The notes below the pieces were generated by a model. The model was not told the DNA's origin and did no database searches. It saw only the letters and a list, made by a program, of their open reading frames with translations. A stretch of DNA of 44,010 nucleotides from Verrucomicrobiota bacterium (GTDB lineage: Bacteria; Verrucomicrobiota; Verrucomicrobiia; Limisphaerales; J093): contig JAKQDD010000135.1 of NCBI GenBank assembly GCA_029556615.1, positions 1 to 44,010 of the forward strand, read 5' to 3'. The translations under genes were made by a program, and so were the position numbers. This document shows, piece after piece, positions 1 through 8,949 of the stretch (positions are counted from its first letter, which is position 1; each line of letters starts with the position of its first letter).

Positions 1-59
1 GCATAGACCTGCTTTTGCAGTCGGTGAAGGTCGCTCGTCGTAAATGTCTCGGCGCTCAT
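1..59 (-). CDS. N-terminus of a gene running off the left edge
   Basis: Reading leftward from an ATG at 59 gives about 19 codons without a stop, starting MSAETFTTSDLHRLQ, and the frame is still open at base 1. The composition looks like a real N-terminus rather than repeat translation, and it would be transcribed away from the gene at 485. No Shine-Dalgarno sequence precedes it. It is too short to assign a family, and the start could lie elsewhere. Confidence 0.3.
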   Translation of the reverse strand, partial: MSAETFTTSDLHRLQKQVY

Positions 60-484
60 GCGTGGTTCGGCTGTCGATCGCTGCCGCAGAACCTACGCCG
101 ATCCCGTCCGAGTCTTCACGCACGCTTGCCGAAGCAACACGATGCTTCGCATGACGGCGGTATTGCAGGCAATCGGTTCGCATCTAAAGAGTTTACATCT
201 GTTGACATAGTAATGAGGAGTCGCATGAGTCGTGAAGATTTCTGTGTGTCAGGGCAGAGACCAGGGATCCGAACCTGTGCGTTTTTCGAAAGCGGACCTT
301 TCTGAATACCCCTATGTCAGGAGTTATGGAGTCAGACGTCAGGGCGGGCAGGGAAGAGGGGCTGGATCATGTTGCTGTTCCGAGCTCCTCAGTCTTTCCG
401 TCCTCTTGTGCCTTTTGTGCCTCTTGGCGGCCGCCTGTTCTTCGTGGCGCATTCCCATGCACACGCTGACGCGTCGACTTGCGC
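60..484. other. Intergenic region without a recognisable gene
   Basis: Open frames here lack recognisable motifs. Bases 400-440 carry a short direct repeat (cttttgtgcc/cctcttg type) like the tandem units that fill other gaps. No canonical sigma-54 site with GG-N10-GC spacing was found before the gene at 485. Confidence 0.4.
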
Positions 485-1144
485 ATGACGTGGCACCTCT
501 TCCGGAAGCGGACTCTGTGGCTCCCCACTTGGCGTGGCTGGCTCTTGTTGTGCCTGGCAGGCCTGCTGGGCGCCTGGGGGCTGAGCCGCGGGGTGCTGGC
601 GTTCCTCAGTGTCACCGAGCGGTTGCCGGCAGACCTGCTGGTGGTGGAAGGCTGGATCGCCGACGACGCCCTCGAGGACGCCGCCGCGGAGTTTCGTCGC
701 GGCCAGTTCAAGGTCCTGGTGACCACCGGGGGACCGCTGTCGAAGGGTTTCTTCTTGTCCGGGTACGCGACTCATGCGTCGTTGGCGGCCAACACCCTCT
801 TCAAGCTGGGGCTGACGACGAACCAGGTGATCGCGGTGCCGGGTCAGTACACGGCCCGGGGGCGGACCTTGGAGGCGGCGGTAGCGTTTCGCGACTGGTT
901 GCTGGCACATGAGCCGGGGGTCCGGAGCATCAACCTGGTGACCGTGGGGCCGCATGCGCGGCGGAGTCGGCTGACGTATCAGCGAGTTCTGGGCAAGCAG
1001 GTGCGAGTGGGGGTGATTGCGGTGCCGGAGCGGCATTATGATCTCGAGCACTGGTGGCGGTCGAGCGAGGGGTTGAAGAGCGTGCCGGTCGAGGCGCTGG
1101 CGTACGTGTGGTCGGCGTTGATGCTGTGGCCGGGAAAGCCGTGA
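485..1144 (+). CDS. YdcF-like (DUF218) membrane-anchored protein
   Basis: The protein has about 219 residues. A basic N-terminus (MTWHLFRKR) is followed by one membrane segment around residues 17-40, then a soluble domain opening with LLVVEGWIADDALEDAA, a TTGGP turn and a second conserved stretch TVGPHARRSR. This layout fits the DUF218/YdcF/SanA family, whose members sit at the inner membrane and whose chemistry is poorly defined. The ATG at 485 is preferred to the in-frame TTG at 479. Such proteins often accompany exopolysaccharide and exosortase loci, which agrees with the exosortase 2 kb downstream. The sequence gives no substrate. A second family member lies at 39702. Confidence 0.7.
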   Translation: MTWHLFRKRTLWLPTWRGWLLLCLAGLLGAWGLSRGVLAFLSVTERLPADLLVVEGWIADDALEDAAAEFRRGQFKVLVTTGGPLSKGFFLSGYATHASLAANTLFKLGLTTNQVIAVPGQYTARGRTLEAAVAFRDWLLAHEPGVRSINLVTVGPHARRSRLTYQRVLGKQVRVGVIAVPERHYDLEHWWRSSEGLKSVPVEALAYVWSALMLWPGKP

Positions 1145-1376
1145 CAGGGGACGGGGGACAGGGGACGGGGGACGGGAGACGGGGGACAGGAGACGGTCAC
1201 GGCCGCCAACGGGGGTAGCGCCGCCGCAGGCCGGAGCGAAGCGCGCCCTTCGGCCGCGGCCTGCGGCGCAGCGCCTGGGGCCCCGTTGGGGCGGCCGTGT
1301 GCAGAGGGCAGAGGTCAGAGGGCAGAGAGGAATGGGGAAGAGGAAACACCTCCGATAACGAAGAACGAAGAACCCC
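1145..1376. repeat. G-rich heptamer tandem plus inverted repeat
   Basis: Bases 1145-1196 are heptamers of the form GACRGGG in tandem (gggacag, gggacgg, gagacgg). Bases 1200-1297 form a large palindrome: cggccgccaacgggg pairs with a ccccgttggggcggccg arm at 1281-1297, with further complementarity inside. The right arm recurs at 24364-24390. The rest to 1376 is low-complexity repeat that leads into the 3' end of hicA. Confidence 0.7.
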
Positions 1377-1646
1377 TCACCCGTCCCTCTTTGTCCGCGT
1401 GTTGCGCGTGTTCCGCGGTTGACCCTTGGTCAGAGCGAGGAATGCGTCGACAGTCAGACCACTGTGGCGGATGAGGCTGCGCAACGTGCCGCGCGCCACT
1501 TCGCGATGATCGGGCACCGAGAGTGTGGCTATCCGCCCTTCCTTCACAAGCACCATGTGGCTCCCGCGCTGGCGCGCCAAGTGCCACCCGTCCCGGGACA
1601 GGGCTGCCACCACTTCTCGACCACTCAGCACGGGGAGGGCAGGCAT
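1377..1646 (-). CDS. hicA: HicA-type mRNA interferase toxin
   Basis: This is a small basic protein with the HicA fold signature: GREVVAALSRDGWHLARQ, then RGSHMVLVK containing the catalytic histidine, and a C-terminal SVPDHREVARGTLRSLIR. HicA toxins bind and cleave mRNA and are neutralised by HicB. The start ATG overlaps the stop of hicB (TGATG), so the two are translationally coupled, antitoxin first. The last residues, from about GQPRNTRNTRT onward, are read from one of the intergenic 9-base tandem repeats (1380-1430), so the native C-terminus seems to have been replaced by repeat sequence. Typical HicA proteins are somewhat shorter (60-80 residues), consistent with a tail extension. Confidence 0.85.
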   Translation of the reverse strand: MPALPVLSGREVVAALSRDGWHLARQRGSHMVLVKEGRIATLSVPDHREVARGTLRSLIRHSGLTVDAFLALTKGQPRNTRNTRTKRDG

Positions 1647-1852
1647 CAGACCGCCACCTCCACCGAACTCGTTTCCACCGTGAGCGGCATTCCGCGCTCT
1701 GCACGGACTTCAAGACAGAGAGCAATCGCCTCTTTAACGCTCTCCAGAGCCTCGGAGCGGGTTCGCCCCTGGCTGACGCACCCGGGAATCGAAGGGCATT
1801 CGGCCACCCAAACTCCGTCTTCGTCACGATCCAGCGTCACCAAGAACTTCAT
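1646..1852 (-). CDS. hicB: HicB-type antitoxin
   Basis: This 68-residue protein starts MKFLVTLDRDEDGVWVAECP and continues IPGCVSQGRTRSEALESVKEAI, the classic HicB partial RNase H fold. It lacks the C-terminal DNA-binding extension found in longer HicB proteins, so autoregulation may be weak or need a partner. It is the first gene of the hicBA pair and overlaps hicA by one base. The promoter should lie right of 1852, in the edge of the large repeat block. Confidence 0.88.
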   Translation of the reverse strand: MKFLVTLDRDEDGVWVAECPSIPGCVSQGRTRSEALESVKEAIALCLEVRAERGMPLTVETSSVEVAV

Positions 1853-3056
1853 ATTCCGATACTACTTCAAGAGCAGGACGACGAAAAGGCAGAAAGGGGA
1901 AACCTGAAGACGGACCGCTGATCCGTAATCCGTGGTTGTAACTTCCTGGGCAGGCTCCAAAACCACGGATGACACGGATGACACGGATGGAACGGACCCC
2001 GATTCCCTCTCCCCTTGGCGCCTTGGTGCCTTGGCGTCTTGGCGTTGACTCCCCCCCGACGGGAAGGGAACGCAAAGGCGCGATGGCGCGGAGGCGCAAA
2101 GGAACCCCTGATCCGCGGTTCTGCCCACAGATCCGCACCGATCCCCACGGATGAGAGGCTGCCACAGAATCCCAATTCCCCGGATCCGCGTTGATCTGCG
2201 GAGATCTGCGGGCAACTCTGCCCCATCCGGTCTTCCGCGTATTCCGCGTATTCCGCGGTTCCCTTCTTCTTCTCTGCGAGCTCGGCGTGCTCTGCGGGAA
2301 CCCATGCCAACAGGTGCACCCCGTCGGTCACCGGTCTTGCTGTTCTACCGCAGAGACCGCAGCGCCCGCAGAGAAAGAGAGGAAAGAACAACATCCCGCT
2401 GTCGTCGGTCCTCTGTCGTCCGTCGTCTGTCGTCCGTCTTGCCCCCCATCTGCGGAGATCTGCGAAGATCTGTGGGCGACTCCCCTCGTCCCGGACTGCC
2501 CACAGATCCGCACAGATCGACACAGATCCGAGGCGGCCCGCAGTGTCATCGGTCCCTCCTTTGCGCCCTTGCGCCGTTGCGTCTTTGCGTTGACTGCCCC
2601 GCCCGGAGGAAAACGCAAAGGCTCGAAGACGCCAAGACGCCAAGGAAAGAAGAAAAGAGTTCCCTTCTTCTTCTCTGCGAGCTCTGCGAGCTCCGCGGGG
2701 GACCCTGCAAGCAGGTGCACCCCGTCGGTCACCGGCCCTGCTGTCCTACCGCAGAGACCGCAGCGCCCGCAGAGAAGGAGGGGAAAGAGCTTCATCCGCG
2801 CTGTCGTCTGTCCTCTGTCGTCTGTCCTCGGTCATTCCCTTGTCCTGCCGCCGTGCCAATCTGTGATCCGCCCCGAAGCTGTGAGGAATCCCTCTTTGCG
2901 GAGCCGGCCCACCGGGGCCCCAGGCGCTGGGGACAGCGCGCCCTACCGACAGTCGTCGCGGACACTCCTGGTGGGGCAACGAGACTCCGTCGAGCCGCCC
3001 TGACGCATCCGCCTTCGCCAAGGCTTCGGCGCGACAAGCCGGCGCACCGCTGACCC
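1853..3056. repeat. 1.2-kb block of interspersed fold-back repeats
   Basis: No gene is credible here. Translations are low-complexity readings of tandem units. Readable components: a palindrome with period-9 arms, 1921-1990 (atccgtaatccgtggtt against aaccacggatgacacgga); a type R1 element at 2003-2102 (cctttgcgtt loop aacgcaaagg); R4 (cagatccgca/tctgcggaga) at 2108-2215 and 2445-2545; the 9-mer ttccgcgta in tandem at 2228-2260; R5 (ctgcgagct arms) at 2262-2385 and 2662-2792; R1 at 2558-2655; heptamer tracts at 2395-2440 and 2795-2835; and a unique-looking segment at 2844-2937 that recurs almost unchanged at 8692-8785. Confidence 0.8.
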
Positions 3057-4046
3057 GTGGTTGAACGCCCCGGGCAACCGACAAGTTCTGTGACTCTCTC
3101 TTCCCCATCGGCGGCGGACATCCGTGGCGGGCGGCGTCGGGGTCCGCTGCTGTGGTTCGCCGGGGTTGCGGCGTTGCTGATTCTCTGTTTCTGCAAGCCG
3201 CTGTTCGACCTGGTCCGGTTCGCAGCGGGGAGCAATCTCTTCTCGCATATCCTGCTGATCCCGCTGGTGAGCGCGTACTTGATCTTTCAGAAAACGCGCC
3301 ACGCGCGGCGGGCGGGCGCCGGTTTCCCGATCGGCGACGCGGATCGGCGGGGCCGGCGGCTCGCGGTGTTCCCGGCGGTGATCGGGGCGGTGCTGCTCGC
3401 AGTCTACTGGGGCGCGGCGCGCGGGCGCGGTCCGCTGCCGGTGAACGATTATCTCTGTCTGACCGTGGCCGCGTTTCTCAGTTTCCTGGTGTCAGGGGCG
3501 CTGGCGTGCCTCGGGTCGGCGACGCTGAAGGCGGTGGCGTTCCCGGCGGGGTTTCTGGTGTTCATGGTGCCGCTGCCGGACGTGGCGCTCGAGGCGCTCG
3601 AGGTCTTCTTTCAGCACACGTCTGCGGTGGCGGCGTACTTGATGTTCCTCGTGTCCGGCACGCCGATGTTGCGGGACGGGCTGTCGTTCCGGTTGCCCGG
3701 GATAAGCCTTCAGGTGGCGCAGGAATGCAGCGGGATCCACTCGAGTCTGGTCCTGTTCATCACGGGGCTGCTGGCGGGACAGATGTTTCTGAGCACGGGC
3801 TGGAAGCGGTGGGCGCTGGCGCTGGCGGTGATCCCGCTGGGCATACTCCGGAACGGGTTCAGGATCTTCACGATTGCGATGCTGTGCATCCACGTCGACC
3901 CCGGGATGATTGATTCGCCGCTGCATCGGCGGGGCGGGCCGATCTTTTTTGGGCTGTCCCTGGTGCCGTTGCTGCTGCTGCTGCTGTGGCTGCACCGGAC
4001 AGAGCGCACCACAGATGGAAGAGAGAGGAAGATTGACCGCGGATGA
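3057..4046 (+). CDS. xrt: Exosortase of the VPDSG/XrtC-like type
   Basis: This polytopic membrane protein of 329 residues has about eight hydrophobic segments. Exosortases are transpeptidase-like enzymes that cleave C-terminal sorting signals of exported proteins. The catalytic residues are visible: Cys224 in QECSGIHSSL, Arg265 in LRNGFRI and His290 in SPLHRRGG. FMVPLPD at the middle of the protein is also typical. The start is GTG at 3057, and an internal GTG at 3091 is possible. VPDSG-specific exosortases (XrtC) occur in Verrucomicrobiota, and the sorting signals in this window (VPDGG, VPDAG) fit that class, so the subclass is an inference. The last dozen codons and the TGA stop run into a gatgacacg repeat, so the true C-terminus may have been altered by repeat insertion. 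Confidence 0.92.
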   Translation: MVERPGQPTSSVTLSSPSAADIRGGRRRGPLLWFAGVAALLILCFCKPLFDLVRFAAGSNLFSHILLIPLVSAYLIFQKTRHARRAGAGFPIGDADRRGRRLAVFPAVIGAVLLAVYWGAARGRGPLPVNDYLCLTVAAFLSFLVSGALACLGSATLKAVAFPAGFLVFMVPLPDVALEALEVFFQHTSAVAAYLMFLVSGTPMLRDGLSFRLPGISLQVAQECSGIHSSLVLFITGLLAGQMFLSTGWKRWALALAVIPLGILRNGFRIFTIAMLCIHVDPGMIDSPLHRRGGPIFFGLSLVPLLLLLLWLHRTERTTDGRERKIDRG

Positions 4047-4740
4047 CACGGATGGAAAGGGGAAGGCCGCAAAAAGGCGCAAAACGCGCAAAAGGGAAGA
4101 GAGGTCGGACCGCCCACAGATCCGCACAGATCAGAGGCTGTCCTCTGACCTCTGACCTCTGTCGTCCCCTTTGCGCCCTTGAGCCCTTGCGCCTTTGCGT
4201 TGACTCCCCCCACCCGGAAGGGAACGCAAAGGTTCGAAGGCCCAAGGCCTAAGGGAATCTGCTTTGCGTTAGCGCCCTTGCGTTGACTGCCCCACCCGGA
4301 AGGGAACGCAAAGGCTCGAAGGCGCCAAGGCGCCAAGGAAAGAGGAAGAGGGTTCCCTTCTTCGACTGCCCTGCAAACCCGTGCTCTGCGGGAACCCATG
4401 CCAACAGGTGCACCCCGTCGGTCACCGGTCTTGCTGTCCTACCGCAGAGACCGCAGCGCCCGCAGAGAAAGAGAGGAAAGTCCTTCATTCCGCAGCTGTC
4501 CTCGGTCCTCCGTCGTCGGTCGTCGGTCGTCGGTCGTCGGTCGTCGGTCGTCGGTCGTCTGTCCTCGGTCGTCGGTCGTCTGTCGTCGGTCCCCCTCTGC
4601 GCTCTTCGTGCCTCCGCGGTTGATCGCCCGACTCATCCGACCGCAGAGACACGAAGGACGCAGAGAACTCCCTAAAAACCCCAACCCGATCCCTCTCTGT
4701 GTCTTTGTGTTGACCTCTCCCGACCGAACTCGATGACGCT
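4047..4740. repeat. Repeat block between exosortase and prsT
   Basis: No gene was seen. Contents: a gatgacacg tract overlapping the exosortase stop; aaggcgcaaaacgcgcaaa at 4065-4095; half of an R4 element at 4110-4135; heptamers 4136-4165; R1 elements at 4170-4255 and 4257-4345; R5 at 4350-4480; a long pure heptamer array (gtcgtcg, about a dozen units) at 4496-4590; and a fold-back at 4596-4665 with arms of the cttcgtgcctccgcgg / ccgcagagacacgaag type. The promoter of prsT, if separate, is not recognisable. Confidence 0.8.
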
Positions 4741-7700
4741 ATGAAACGATCCGTGGTGGTATTGTGGCTGGTGCTGGCGGGGTCCGTCGCGGTGCTCTCG
4801 ACCGGGTGCACCGCCAAGAGCAAGGCGGCCCGGCATTTCAACCGCGCCGAGGGCTACTTCAAGCAGGGCCAGTATGACAAGGCCGAGATCGAGTACTTGA
4901 ACGCCCTGCGCCGGCAGCCGGCGAACCCTCCGGCCATGGCTCGCCTGGGCGAGGTTTACTATCAGCAGGGGCGGTACCTGCAGGCGATGCCCTTCCTCCT
5001 CAAGACCCTCGAGCAGGACACGAACAACCTCGATGCCCGACTGAAGGCGGCCACGATCTACCTGGCCGGCGATCGCCCCAAGGAAGCCCGCGTCGAGAGC
5101 CTCAAGATCCTCGCCCAACGCCCGGCCCACGACGAAGCCCTCTTCCTCCTCGCCCAATCCTCGCGCGCGACCAACGAGATGGCCGAGCTGGACCAGCGTT
5201 TGCAGACGCTGCGCCGGGCCGGCAGCAACCAGGCCGGGATCCACCTCGCCGCGGCCGTCCTGGCTTTCCATCGCCGGGACCTGAAGACCGCCGAGGCCGC
5301 CCTCGGCCAGGCCGCCGCCCTCGATCCGAAGTCGGCGAATGTCCAGCTGGTCCGCGGCGGCTTGAGCCTCGCCCAGACCAACCTGGCCGGGGCCGACCAG
5401 GCGTTCAAAGCCGCCGCCGATCTTGCGCCCGTCCGGTCGTTGACCCGGCTGAAGTACGTCGATTTCAAGCTCCAGACCGGGGCGGTCGAGGACGCGAAAA
5501 AGCTGGCCGAAGCCATCGTGGATCAGGCGCCGGATTTCGTTCCCGCCCAGGTCCCCCTGTTCAAGATCGCCATGAGCCAGGGCAAACTCGATGACACCGA
5601 GTCCCTGGTCAAAAAGGTCCTGGCCCGGGATCCGATCAATTCGGACGCGCTGCTGATGAGCGCCCAGGTGCAGTTGGCGCGCGGCAAGCCGGCGGGGGCG
5701 CTCAAGGAGATGGAGCGGATGAACGCTGTCTATCCCAAGTCGCCGTCGGTCCAGTACCACTTTGCCCTCGCCCACCTTTTGAACGCGGACGTGCCGAAGG
5801 CGGTTGCCAGCTTGAACGCCGCCATCGCCCTCGAACCGGAGTACGCGGACGCGATCCTGCTGCTGGCCGAGATCAACATCCGGAAGGGCGACACGGCGTC
5901 GGCGATCGCCGCGCTCACGCAGCTCCTTCAGAAGCGGCCGGGCCTGGTCAAGGCGCACATGACGCTGGCCAGCGCTTACCGGGTGAAAGGCTCGCTGGAC
6001 GAGGCCCTGGCGGTGTATCGGCGCCTGATGCCGGTGTTTCCCAAGGAACCGCAGCTGCCGTTCCTGGCCGGCCTGATCCTCCGCGACCAGCGCAAGCCCG
6101 CCGAGGCGCTGAAGCTCTTCGAGCAATCGCTGGCGCTGGCTCCGGACAACTTCGTGGTGATCCAGCAGATGGTCGAGCTGCAATTGGGCGCCCGGCAATA
6201 CGACGCGGCGCGCCGGCTGCTCGAGGCGCCGCTGGCGAAGGACCCGAAAGCGTCGCCGCCGCGGGTGTTGCTGGCGATGACGTACCTGGCCCAGACGAAC
6301 CTGGCCCAGGCCGAGGCCCTGCTCAAGCAGACCATCGAGCTCGATCCCAATGCCCGGCCCGCTTACATGCTGCTGTCGCAGCTGGCGGTGGCGGGCGGCA
6401 AGCCCGAGCAGGCCCTCGAACGACTCGAGACCGTCGTGAGCCAGAATCCCAAGGACGTCCAGGCGCTGATGCAAATCGCGATGATCAACGAGACGCTCAA
6501 GAACTACAGCGCCTCGCAGAAGGCCTACGAGAAGATCCTCGAGCTGAATCCCAGGTTCGCACCCGCCCTCAACAACCTGGCCTACATCTACGTCGAGCGG
6601 CTCGGTCGCGTCGACGAGGCCTACGACCTCGCCCGCCGGGCGCGCGAGGTGCTCCCGAACGATCCGTACTCGGCGGACACGCTCGGCTGGGTGGCTTTCA
6701 AGCGGGGCGATTACGCCTGGGCGGTCACGTTGCTGTCCGAGAGCGCCAAGGCGTTCCCGACGGATCCCGAGGTGCAGTATCACCTGGGCATGGCCCATTA
6801 CATGATGGGCGAGGAGGAACCGGCCCGAGCCGCCCTCGAACGCGCCGCCCAAGCGACAAAGGAGTTCTCCGGGAAACCGGAAGCCGAGCGCGCACTGGCG
6901 CTGCTGGCCATCGATCCGGGCACGGCGGATCGACAGGCCGTTGCCCGGCTCGAACAGCGGCTGGCCGAGCGCCCCGGCGATCCCGTGGCCCTCACGCGCA
7001 TCGCGCGGGTCTATGAACAGACCGGCGCGCCGCAAAAAGCGGTCAAAGCCTACGAAGCCGGCGTGAAAGCCAATCCGAAGGTGGCGCTGCTCCAGGTCCA
7101 ACTCGCCGAGCTCGAAGTGAGCCGGCAGCAGAACCCCGCCCGGGCACTCGAGCTCGCCCACGCCGCCCGCAGCCTCGAGCCCGAGGACGCCCGCATCGGC
7201 CATCGGGTGGGTCGGGTGGCCTCTCTTGCCGGCGACGCGAAATGGGGGCTGAGCCTGCTCCAGACGAGCGCCCAGCGGTTGCCCGGGGACGCCACGGTCC
7301 TCTACGATCTCGCGGTGGCTTTCTATGGCGTCGGCCGCTGGCCGGACGCGGCCAACACCTTGCGCCGCGCGCTCGAGGCGGATCCGAAGTTCCCACAGGC
7401 CGACGCCGCCCGCCGGTTGCAGGAGATGATCGCCCTGGGCTCGAACCCGGCCCAGGCGGTCCAGTCCCTGGCCCGGGTCCAGGAGATCCTCAAGGCAGAT
7501 CCGCAGTACACCCCCGCCGAGATGGTCCTGGCCATCGCCAGCGAGCAGCAGGGCAACGCCGCCGCCGCCCGCCAGAGCTACGAACGCGTCCTCGCCCGCA
7601 ACCCCCAGCTCGCCTTCGCGGCCCGGAACCTGGCCATCCTCATCGAGAAACAGGGGGCCGACGACAAGCGGGCGGCCGATCTGGCCACCACCGCCCGCGA

Positions 7701-7965
7701 GGCCTACCCCGACGATGCCGACCTGGCGCGGACGCTCGGCATGCTGGCGTACCGGCGGGGCGATTTCGGCCGGGCAACGCAGTTCCTGAAGGAAAGCGCC
7801 CGGAAACGCGCGAACGACGCCGAGCTGAGCTTTTATCTCGGCATGTCGCATTACCGGCTCGACCAAAAGGCGGAGAGCCGACAGGCGCTGCAGGGCGCCC
7901 TCGCGCTGAAGGTCCGCGATGACCTGGCCCGCGAAGCCCAGCGGGTGCTGCAGGAGTTGAAATGA
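4741..7965 (+). CDS. prsT: PrsT-type TPR lipoprotein of the exosortase system
   Basis: The protein has 1074 residues. The signal peptide ends in a lipobox LSTGC with Cys23 as the predicted lipidated residue, so it should be anchored in the envelope facing the periplasm. Nearly all the rest is tandem tetratricopeptide repeats (for example AEGYFKQGQYDKAEIEYLNA and LGWVAFKRGDYAWAVTLL), about 25 units with alanine-rich linkers. This matches the PEP-CTERM-associated TPR lipoprotein PrsT in design and in its company with the exosortase, PrsK and PrsR. It is a little longer than the usual roughly 900 residues. Its likely role is scaffolding of envelope or exopolysaccharide assembly. The stop is followed within three bases by an R1 repeat. 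Two overlapping antisense frames over 200 codons long are shadows of the GC-rich TPR codons. Confidence 0.88.
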   Translation: MKRSVVVLWLVLAGSVAVLSTGCTAKSKAARHFNRAEGYFKQGQYDKAEIEYLNALRRQPANPPAMARLGEVYYQQGRYLQAMPFLLKTLEQDTNNLDARLKAATIYLAGDRPKEARVESLKILAQRPAHDEALFLLAQSSRATNEMAELDQRLQTLRRAGSNQAGIHLAAAVLAFHRRDLKTAEAALGQAAALDPKSANVQLVRGGLSLAQTNLAGADQAFKAAADLAPVRSLTRLKYVDFKLQTGAVEDAKKLAEAIVDQAPDFVPAQVPLFKIAMSQGKLDDTESLVKKVLARDPINSDALLMSAQVQLARGKPAGALKEMERMNAVYPKSPSVQYHFALAHLLNADVPKAVASLNAAIALEPEYADAILLLAEINIRKGDTASAIAALTQLLQKRPGLVKAHMTLASAYRVKGSLDEALAVYRRLMPVFPKEPQLPFLAGLILRDQRKPAEALKLFEQSLALAPDNFVVIQQMVELQLGARQYDAARRLLEAPLAKDPKASPPRVLLAMTYLAQTNLAQAEALLKQTIELDPNARPAYMLLSQLAVAGGKPEQALERLETVVSQNPKDVQALMQIAMINETLKNYSASQKAYEKILELNPRFAPALNNLAYIYVERLGRVDEAYDLARRAREVLPNDPYSADTLGWVAFKRGDYAWAVTLLSESAKAFPTDPEVQYHLGMAHYMMGEEEPARAALERAAQATKEFSGKPEAERALALLAIDPGTADRQAVARLEQRLAERPGDPVALTRIARVYEQTGAPQKAVKAYEAGVKANPKVALLQVQLAELEVSRQQNPARALELAHAARSLEPEDARIGHRVGRVASLAGDAKWGLSLLQTSAQRLPGDATVLYDLAVAFYGVGRWPDAANTLRRALEADPKFPQADAARRLQEMIALGSNPAQAVQSLARVQEILKADPQYTPAEMVLAIASEQQGNAAAARQSYERVLARNPQLAFAARNLAILIEKQGADDKRAADLATTAREAYPDDADLARTLGMLAYRRGDFGRATQFLKESARKRANDAELSFYLGMSHYRLDQKAESRQALQGALALKVRDDLAREAQRVLQELK

Positions 7966-8949
7966 CCGTGCGCCGTTGCGTCTTTGCGTTGACTGCCGGG
8001 AAGGGAACGCAAAGGCTCGAAGGCTCGAAGGCGCCAAGGGGAGTAAATGTGTTCCCTGCTGTTCCGCGTGTTTCGCGTATTCCGCGGTTTGCCTCCGATG
8101 ACTGTTCAAGAGGATCAACCGCGGACCACGCAGACCACGCGGAAACCGGATCCGTTGACCCGCAGAGCACAGATCCGATCCGATCGACACAAAAGGAGAG
8201 GAGAGACCGTCATCCCCGCGGTCCTCTGTCCTCTGTCGTCCGTCCCCCTCTGCGCTCTTCGTGCCTCCGCGGTTGATCGCGCGACTCATCCGACCGCAGA
8301 GACACGAAGGACGCAGAGAACTCCCTCAAAAACCCAACCCGATCCCTCTCTGCGCCTTTGCGTTGACTGCCTGGCCCGGAAGGGAAACGCAAAGGCTCGA
8401 AGACGCCAAGGCCCAAGGAAATGGCAAAGGACTTCATCCCGCTGTCGTCTGTCCCCCCTTGCGCCTTGGCGTCTCTGCGCCCTTGCGTTACTTCCTAGCC
8501 ACTGGGACCTTCAGTCAGCAGCTCCGCTCCCCTGCGTTAGCGCCTTTGCGTTGACTGCCCCCGCCCGGAAGGGAAACGCAAAGGCTCAAAGACGCCAAGA
8601 CGCCAAGGAAAGAGGAAAGGGGTTCATCCCGCTGTCGTCCGTCGTCTGACCTCTGACCTCTGACCTCTGTCCTCTGTCGTCGGTCATTCCCTTGTCCTGC
8701 CGCCGTGCCAATCTGTGAGCCGCCCCGAAGCTGTGAGGAATCCCTCTTTGCGGAGCCGGCCCACCGGGGCCCCAGGCGCTGCGCCGCGGGCCGCGGGCGA
8801 GGCCCCGCTCCGCTCCGGCCCGCAGCGGCGCTACCCCCAGTGGGCTCGCAACTGACGCGCTGACCTCTGTCGTCTGTCGTCTGTGGGCGACTTCCCTCTC
8901 GATCTTGCGGTTCCGCGGTCACCGACCGCGGCACCAGGCGCACTAATTG
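7966..8949. repeat. Repeat block between prsT and prsK
   Basis: There is no gene. R1 elements lie at 7968-8045, 8350-8425 and 8530-8620. A fold-back at 8051-8152 has arms built of ttccgcgta-like and accacgcgg-like units around the loop gatgactgttcaagagg, and the same loop recurs at 16741-16757. Other components are a cttcgtgcc fold-back at 8250-8320, heptamers at 8218-8245, 8630-8685 and 8858-8885, and the segment 8692-8785, a near-identical copy of 2844-2937, followed by a GC palindrome to 8850. Confidence 0.8.

Noticed and set aside
1867..3053. Long overlapping frames in both directions in the repeat block (258-300 codons)
   Set aside because: They translate tandem units into low-complexity peptides that recur in every other repeat block, in different frames.
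4672..8289. A minus-strand open frame of 1205 codons across prsT
   Set aside because: It is antisense to a clear TPR lipoprotein, its ends translate repeat sequence, and it has no domain of its own. High GC explains the long open frame.
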